A model generated the notes under the pieces. It was not told the DNA's origin and made no database searches. It saw only the letters and a program-made list of their open reading frames with translations. The translations under genes and the position numbers were made by a program. A stretch of DNA of 10,925 bases from Acidobacteriota bacterium (GTDB lineage Bacteria > Acidobacteriota > Blastocatellia > Pyrinomonadales > Pyrinomonadaceae): the NCBI GenBank assembly GCA_003222835.1, contig QHXE01000037.1, positions 1 through 10,925 on the forward strand. Reading direction: 5' to 3'. The first letter of the stretch is position 1. Every line of letters starts with the position of its first letter. Positions 6,415 through 10,925 of the stretch are shown in pieces.

Positions 6415-8988
6415 ATGCTTCTCGCTCCAGGCACACAGCTTGGCCCCTATGAGATCATGGTGCCGCTCGGCGCGGGCGGGATGGGGGAAGTCTATCGCGC
6501 TCGCGATACGCGGCTCGGCCGCGATGTGGCCATCAAAGTTTGCACTGAACGTTTCAGCGAACGCTTCGACCGCGAGGCTCACGCAATCGCAGCTCTGAAC
6601 CATTCCAATATTTGCCATTTGTATGACGTTGGGCTGAACTACCTTGTGATGGAGTACCTCGACGGCGTGCCGCTGAAAGGGCCTCTACCGGTCAAGAAAG
6701 TGCTGGAATACGCGGCGCAAATCCTCGATGCGCTAGACGCCGCGCACGGCAAAGGAATTGTCCATCGCGACCTCAAGCCCGGTAATATTCTTGTGACCAA
6801 ACAAGGAATTAAGCTCCTCGATTTTGGCCTAGCCAAGGAGTCCGGTCCGTCGAAGGATGCAGACGTCACTCAATCCATTACCCAGCAAGGTCAGATTGTC
6901 GGAACGTTAAATTATATGTCGCCGGAGCAGTTGCAGGGCAAAGAAGCCGACGCGCGAGGTGACATCTTCTCTTTCGGCGTTGTGCTCTATGAGATGCTGA
7001 CTGGAAAGCTCGCGTTCGGGGGATCGAGCGCAGCCAGCGTGATCGCTGCGATTCTGGAACGAGAAGCGCCGTCGATTGCTGGAGTTGCTCCGGCGGCGCT
7101 CGACCGTGTGTTGCGGCGCTGCCTCGCCAAAGATTCGGAGCAGCGTTGGCAATCCGCGCGCGATTTGAAATCGGCGCTGGAATTGGCGGTTGAGCCGCAG
7201 GTTACGGCGCGACCAAAAAGCACTACACCTTTGCCGTGGATTATCGCCGCATCTACGGCGATCGTCGCGGTTGTAGCGCTCTTGTTACTTTGGCGCCAAC
7301 CCCAGATTCAAGAACGACCACTTCAATTCAAGATCGACCCGCCTCCGGGAACCGAGTTTCTCCTTGGCGTTGGCGGCGGCAACGCAATCTCGCCTGACGG
7401 ACGCACGCTGGCTTTCGTGGCCGCCTCCGCGGGCAACCCGAAGCTATGGGTCCGGCCACTCGACTCGACCGTCGCGCGCGAGTTACCCGGCACGGAGGGA
7501 GCACAGTTCCCATTCTGGTCACCGGACTGCCGGTCGGTCGGTTTTTTTGCGAATGGCAAGCTCCAGCGAATCGATCTTGCAGGCAGTCCTCCTGTGACCC
7601 TCGCCGACGCTCCTAACGGCCGTGGGGCAGCGTGGAACTCGCAGGGAATCATTGTGTTTACCCCTTCGGCCGCTAGTAGTCTTCTGCAGGTGGCTGCCAC
7701 TGGAGGTTCGGTGGCAGCTTTGACCACTCTGGATCCGGCTCGGGGTGAAAACACGCACCGCTGGCCCCTGTTTTTGCCAGATGGCCGGCGTCTTCTTTAT
7801 CTTGTCCGCGGCGACAGGCCCCACATCAGTGGGATCTACCTCAGTTCTCTCGAACGGCCGCAGGACAAAACCCAGGTACTCGAGACTTCGACGGCCGCTG
7901 CTTACTCACCTGCACACGGAAAGCACCCGGCGTACCTTTATTGGGTCCGCCAGCAAACACTACTGGCGCAGCCTTTCGATACCGAGCACGCACAATTTTC
8001 CGGTGATGCTGTGCCGGTGCCAGGCGCACACATAGTCGCTTTGGCGCCGGGATACGGTCACTCTAGTACCTCGGTTTCCAGCGATGGCACAATTTTTTTT
8101 GGTACAGGGAGCGATCGGTATCAATTAAGCTGGTTGAACCGCGAAGGCAAATTGCTCAGCACGGTCGGCGAGCCCGACCGTTATGCGGCTCTGCGTATCT
8201 CACCGGACGGGAAGCGGATTGTCGTCGTGCTTGCGGATTCTTCCGCAAACCCGGATACCTGGGTTCTGGAATTGGCACGCGGAATTCCAAGCCGCCTTAC
8301 TTTTAGCGGGTCGTTCGGAACTGGGGTGTGGTCACCTGACGGCCAGCGGATTGCCTACCACCTTCTCAATAACACAAAGCTTCTGGAGAAGAGCGCGAGT
8401 GGTGCTGGCCACGAAGAGACGGTGCTGCAATCGCAATATACAGTCTATTTGAACGACTGGTCTCCCGATGGCCGTTTTCTGGTGTACACACAGCTAAGTC
8501 CGGAGGGGCGGTCTGAGTTGTGGTTGCTGCCACTGGGCGGCGATCACAAACCTGCGCCATTCTTGAAGAGTGCGTTTAACGAATTCCAAGGGCAAGTTTC
8601 GCCCGACAGTAAATGGATCGCTTACACCTCGGATGAATCAGGCCGCAACGAAATTTATGTTCAAAGCTTTCCGGCGACCGGCGCCAAATGGCTAGTTTCA
8701 AACGGCGGCGGCAATTTCGCGCGCTGGCGAAAAGATGGGAAAGAGCTGTTCTACCGCGCGCTCGGCGGAAAATTGATGGTCGCCTCGATTCGAAATGTTG
8801 CGCGCGGCCTGGAATTCGGGACGCCAGCGGCCCTTTTCCGAGTCTCGGAGCCACAGGGACAGTTCTCCTATGCTTACGATGTGGCGCCTGATGGGCAGAG
8901 GATTCTCGCGCTCGTGCCCGCTCAAGTCGCTGGAGATAACGCGTCGTTAACCGTGGTAATCAACTGGGACGCGAAACCAAAGCCTTGA
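6415..8988 (+). CDS. Transmembrane Ser/Thr protein kinase with extracytoplasmic PD40 (WD40-like) propeller
   Basis: The product has 857 residues. Residues 11-258 are a Hanks-type kinase: glycine loop 'LGAGGMGEVYRA' (18-29), ATP-binding Lys41 in 'VAIKV', helix-C Glu54, catalytic 'HRDLKPGN' (Asp119, Asn124), Mg-binding 'DFG' (136-138), and 'MSPEQ' ending the activation segment (168-172) after 'TQSITQQGQ'. All key catalytic residues are present, so it should be active. The N-lobe is compact, with a short loop ('DVGLNYLVMEYLDG') before the hinge, a form also known in acidobacterial relatives. A membrane helix lies at about 274-292. Residues of about 305-850 are a TolB-like propeller with repeated 'SPDG' units (326, 369, 596, 639, 683, 729, 824). 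The propeller probably senses or scaffolds outside the cytoplasm; its ligand is unknown. The start is the only ATG near the motif 'LGPYEI' and lies just after TATAAT. Confidence 0.93.
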   Translation: MLLAPGTQLGPYEIMVPLGAGGMGEVYRARDTRLGRDVAIKVCTERFSERFDREAHAIAALNHSNICHLYDVGLNYLVMEYLDGVPLKGPLPVKKVLEYAAQILDALDAAHGKGIVHRDLKPGNILVTKQGIKLLDFGLAKESGPSKDADVTQSITQQGQIVGTLNYMSPEQLQGKEADARGDIFSFGVVLYEMLTGKLAFGGSSAASVIAAILEREAPSIAGVAPAALDRVLRRCLAKDSEQRWQSARDLKSALELAVEPQVTARPKSTTPLPWIIAASTAIVAVVALLLLWRQPQIQERPLQFKIDPPPGTEFLLGVGGGNAISPDGRTLAFVAASAGNPKLWVRPLDSTVARELPGTEGAQFPFWSPDCRSVGFFANGKLQRIDLAGSPPVTLADAPNGRGAAWNSQGIIVFTPSAASSLLQVAATGGSVAALTTLDPARGENTHRWPLFLPDGRRLLYLVRGDRPHISGIYLSSLERPQDKTQVLETSTAAAYSPAHGKHPAYLYWVRQQTLLAQPFDTEHAQFSGDAVPVPGAHIVALAPGYGHSSTSVSSDGTIFFGTGSDRYQLSWLNREGKLLSTVGEPDRYAALRISPDGKRIVVVLADSSANPDTWVLELARGIPSRLTFSGSFGTGVWSPDGQRIAYHLLNNTKLLEKSASGAGHEETVLQSQYTVYLNDWSPDGRFLVYTQLSPEGRSELWLLPLGGDHKPAPFLKSAFNEFQGQVSPDSKWIAYTSDESGRNEIYVQSFPATGAKWLVSNGGGNFARWRKDGKELFYRALGGKLMVASIRNVARGLEFGTPAALFRVSEPQGQFSYAYDVAPDGQRILALVPAQVAGDNASLTVVINWDAKPKP

Positions 8989-9018
8989 CGCATACAGCGC
9001 CTGCGCACGGAGTATGCG
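8989..9018 (+). other. Stem-loop directly after the kinase stop codon
   Basis: CGCATAC (8989-8995) and GTATGCG (9012-9018) are perfect 7-base inverted repeats that begin at the first base after TGA; GCG/CGC inside can extend the fold. No U tract follows, so it is not a standard intrinsic terminator. It may protect the 3' end of the mRNA or act with a termination factor. Confidence 0.45.
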
Positions 9019-9098
9019 AACCTGCGGTGGCTGTGGCGGGAAACAGTTCTTCTACGTCGTTCACTTTCCACCGATTATTGAAGCAGGAAATTCCATGA

Positions 9099-9167
9099 AT
9101 GTCTGCCGGCGATTCTGGGAGGATGACGAGGCTCGGACCTTATCAGCTCGTCCGTCGGATTAACGCT
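9099..9167 (+). pseudogene. Possible relic of a Ser/Thr kinase start
   Basis: A frame starting at ATG 9099 (or 9123) contains 'RLGPYQLVRRI', which resembles the segment just before the glycine loop in acidobacterial kinases (compare 'LGPYEI' at 6442-6459). The glycine loop and everything after it are missing and the remaining frame to 9296 shows no kinase motif. The match is short (about 11 residues), so chance cannot be excluded, but its place between two kinases with a terminator behind it fits a deleted third copy. Confidence 0.3.
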
Positions 9168-9276
9168 AGTGTTGACCGAACCGATCAAGTCCCGGATGGG
9201 GGGCTTCGTTCAAACGTTCTGGGAAGTTCGCAGCGAACCCTTCGGTTCTTGACTATCTCAGGATGCAGTAGCAAAA

Positions 9277-9323
9277 GAACGGCCCCGGCTCTGTAAAACG
9301 TGAGTCGGGGCCATTCTTTTTTT
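9277..9323 (+). terminator. Strong intrinsic terminator
   Basis: GGCCCCGGCTC (9281-9291) pairs with GAGTCGGGGCC (9302-9312), giving an 11-bp GC-rich stem with one G-U pair and a 10-base loop, extended by GAA/TTC after one mismatch. It is followed by ATTC and seven T. It would also form on the minus strand, with a shorter T run. It stands nearly 300 bases after the propeller kinase and no intact gene ends just before it. It isolates the second kinase from upstream transcription. Confidence 0.85.
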
Positions 9324-9408
9324 GGGGTTCACCCCATACCAATCCACAACTGACCTCAAGTTCCGAATAGCCCGTCATACGTCCATTGACTTCGATTGCC
9401 TTGATTCG

Positions 9409-9429
9409 CCCGGCTTGATCCCGGCTTGA
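9409..9429. repeat. Direct repeat CCCGGCTTGA x2, possible operator
   Basis: CCCGGCTTGA occurs at 9409-9418 and 9420-9429, an 11-base period that places both copies on the same face of the helix. It lies 12 bases upstream of the -35 of the kinase-hydrolase promoter, a usual place for an activator. No regulator is identified. Confidence 0.35.
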
Positions 9430-9441
9430 CCAGGGCACACG

Positions 9442-9470
9442 TTGACTTGAAAATCTAAGAACTCTAACAT
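9442..9470 (+). promoter_or_regulatory. Sigma-70-like promoter of the kinase-hydrolase gene
   Basis: TTGACT (9442-9447) and TAACAT (9465-9470) are separated by exactly 17 bases. The predicted start of transcription is at about 9477, one to three bases from the ATG at 9479, so the mRNA would be leaderless. There is no Shine-Dalgarno sequence before this ATG, in agreement. Confidence 0.6.
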
Positions 9471-9478
9471 CAGCACCG

Positions 9479-10925
9479 ATGGCCGACTCCGATCCACTTC
9501 TTGGAAGTACTTTTTCACACTACCGCATTCTCGAGAGAATTGGTGGCGGGGGGATGGGTGTTGTCTACAAATCCCAGGACACCCGGTTGGACCGGTATGT
9601 CGCCTTGAAGTTCTTACCTGAAGACCTATCCAACGACAGCCAAGCATTGGAACGATTTCGGCGCGAAGCTAAGGCAGCTTCTGCTCTGAACCATCCCAAC
9701 ATCTGCACGATACACGACATCGGGGAACAAAACGCCAAAGCGTTCATCGTCATGGAATTCCTAGACGGCATAGCCTTGAAGCATCGCATCGCGGGCCAGC
9801 CGATGGATTTGTCAACCATTCTCTCCATCGGCATCGAGATTACAGACGCTCTTGATGTTGCCCATGCAGCCGGGATCGTCCATCGTGATATTAAGTCGGC
9901 GAACATCTTCGTCACCCAGCGTGGCCGCGCCAAAATCCTCGATTTTGGCTTGGCAAAGGTTTCAACTCACACAGGGGCTTCGAACGATATCGACAACAGC
10001 GAGGCACCGACTCAATCCATTGACCAACAGCAACTCACCAGTCCTGGCACGGCACTCGGGACGATTGCCTATATGTCACCCGAGCAGGTCAGGGGCAACG
10101 GCCTGGATGCGCGTACCGATCTGTTTTCCTTCGGAGTCGTGCTCTATGAAATGGCGACAGGATCACTGCCGTTTCGTGGCGGCACTTCAGGCACGATCTT
10201 CGCTTCGATTCTCCATCGCAGTAGTACGCCTGCAATTCGGTTGAATCCGGATATCCCGGCCAGCTTGGATCAGATCATCAACAAGGCGCTAGAGAAGGAC
10301 CGCAATCTCCGGTACCAGAGCGCGGCTGAAATGCGCACTGATCTGCAGCGCCTCCGGCGGGATTCGGAGTCTGGCAGGATTTCACTTGCAGATGACGGAG
10401 AAGAATCCAGGACTTCGCTAAGCTCGGAGACCGCGAATCAGTTGATCGAACACCGGTTCGTGCTTACGGAACGCGTGTGCCGCAAGCTTGACCGAGCCAC
10501 TCTCGATCCTCGAATTATCGGCGATCATCTGCACTATGTGGACAACCAAGTACGTTCGGACGTGCTTGTCTTTTTTCTTCATGGGCTCGGTCTCGATCAC
10601 GGAGATTTTGAGCCGATCCTCAAGCGTTTGGCGTATCGCGGCCTGAGTCCAACGCTCTACGGATGCGAACCGGATCGCCGCGGACGCGTATCATTGTCAC
10701 TTGCAGATCATGTCGTGATCTTGCGCGAGTGGCTGTGGGAAATCGCTGAACGATTCAAACCCGAAACGATCGTGATGGTCGGGTTTTCGCTTGGCGCGGA
10801 CATGGGTTTCGAGCTGCTTTTGGGGCCGGCTGACGCGCAGACACCGCGCATTGACGCTTTCCTGTCGCTTGAGCCCAATTTGTCCCTCGATACCTGCTTA
10901 TGTTCGCAGGTGCTGGCAGGGATTG
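9479..10925 (+). CDS. Ser/Thr protein kinase fused to an alpha/beta-hydrolase domain (3' end outside window)
   Basis: The frame is open from ATG 9479 to the right edge: 482 codons, incomplete. Residues 15-292 are a Hanks-type kinase with glycine loop '[10 protein letters not shown]' (21-30), Lys44 in 'VALKF', helix-C Glu63, 'HRDIKSAN' (Asp137, Asn142), 'DFG' (155-157) and 'MSPEQ' (199-203). The activation segment is long and polar. Residues of about 293-325 form a charged Ser/Glu-rich linker with no membrane helix. From about 360 an alpha/beta-hydrolase fold begins: strand '[11 protein letters not shown]' with the HG oxyanion motif (368-369), helix '[13 protein letters not shown]', then '[19 protein letters not shown]' with nucleophile Ser437 in G-x-S-x-G. 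Strand '[10 protein letters not shown]' follows. The acid and His of the triad would lie beyond the edge. In contrast to the kinase upstream, it appears cytosolic so far. A hydrolase substrate cannot be named. The start follows the promoter at 9442-9470 and gives the usual kinase N-terminus. Confidence 0.9.
   Translation, partial: MADSDPLLGSTFSHYRILERIGGGGMGVVYKSQDTRLDRYVALKFLPEDLSNDSQALERFRREAKAASALNHPNICTIHDIGEQNAKAFIVMEFLDGIALKHRIAGQPMDLSTILSIGIEITDALDVAHAAGIVHRDIKSANIFVTQRGRAKILDFGLAKVSTHTGASNDIDNSEAPTQSIDQQQLTSPGTALGTIAYMSPEQVRGNGLDARTDLFSFGVVLYEMATGSLPFRGGTSGTIFASILHRSSTPAIRLNPDIPASLDQIINKALEKDRNLRYQSAAEMRTDLQRLRRDSESGRISLADDGEESRTSLSSETANQLIEHRFVLTERVCRKLDRATLDPRIIGDHLHYVDNQVRSDVLVFFLHGLGLDHGDFEPILKRLAYRGLSPTLYGCEPDRRGRVSLSLADHVVILREWLWEIAERFKPETIVMVGFSLGADMGFELLLGPADAQTPRIDAFLSLEPNLSLDTCLCSQVLAGI

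Noticed and set aside
9253..9438. Minus-strand open frame of 61 codons
   Set aside because: It runs through the strong intrinsic terminator and has no ribosome site or motif.
1..10925. CRISPR array, tRNA or rRNA genes, replication origin
   Set aside because: No regularly spaced repeats, tRNA-like cloverleaf or rRNA segments were seen on either strand.

Overview
The window looks like an accessory stretch of an Acidobacteriota chromosome. Three things suggest this lineage: a receptor-type Ser/Thr kinase with a PD40/WD40-like beta-propeller, a winged-helix/TolB-like/TPR protein (very common in Solibacter/Koribacter-type genomes), and an FtsX/MacB-type permease tail ending in 'ACYIPARRATQVDPMAALR'. 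This is inference from gene style; no marker gene is present.

Layout. Positions 1-1683 are an insertion-sequence graveyard: the tails of two different ISAzo13-type transposases lie head to tail, followed by a frameshifted IS481-type transposase on the minus strand that still has one end of its element. Positions 1684-2011 hold nothing recognisable. Positions 2012-3874 (minus) encode a winged-helix DNA-binding, single-pass membrane, TolB-like-plus-TPR protein. It diverges from 4061-5080 (plus), an exported two-domain cupredoxin (blue copper) protein followed by a hairpin. Positions 5119-5298 are the last ~60 codons of an ABC-transporter permease, cut off from the rest of its gene. Positions of about 5600-6300 are the 5' part of a group II intron (a series of tetraloop hairpins) ending in the first ~43 codons of its reverse transcriptase/maturase, with the remainder lost.

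Positions 6415-8988 encode a complete Ser/Thr protein kinase with a membrane anchor and an extracytoplasmic PD40 propeller. After a hairpin and a gene-poor gap, which holds a possible kinase-start relic and a strong intrinsic terminator, a second kinase starts at 9479 and runs off the right edge. Its C-terminal half is not a propeller but an alpha/beta-hydrolase domain with an HGLG oxyanion motif and a GFSLG nucleophile elbow. This kinase-hydrolase fusion is the most interesting object here. Both kinases have a -10 element so close to the ATG that their mRNAs are probably leaderless or nearly so.

How the genes may work together: two membrane or cytosolic signalling kinases and a one-component membrane regulator, beside an exported copper protein, suggest an environmental-sensing neighbourhood. 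It has been rearranged repeatedly by mobile DNA, and no single pathway is demonstrated by the sequence.
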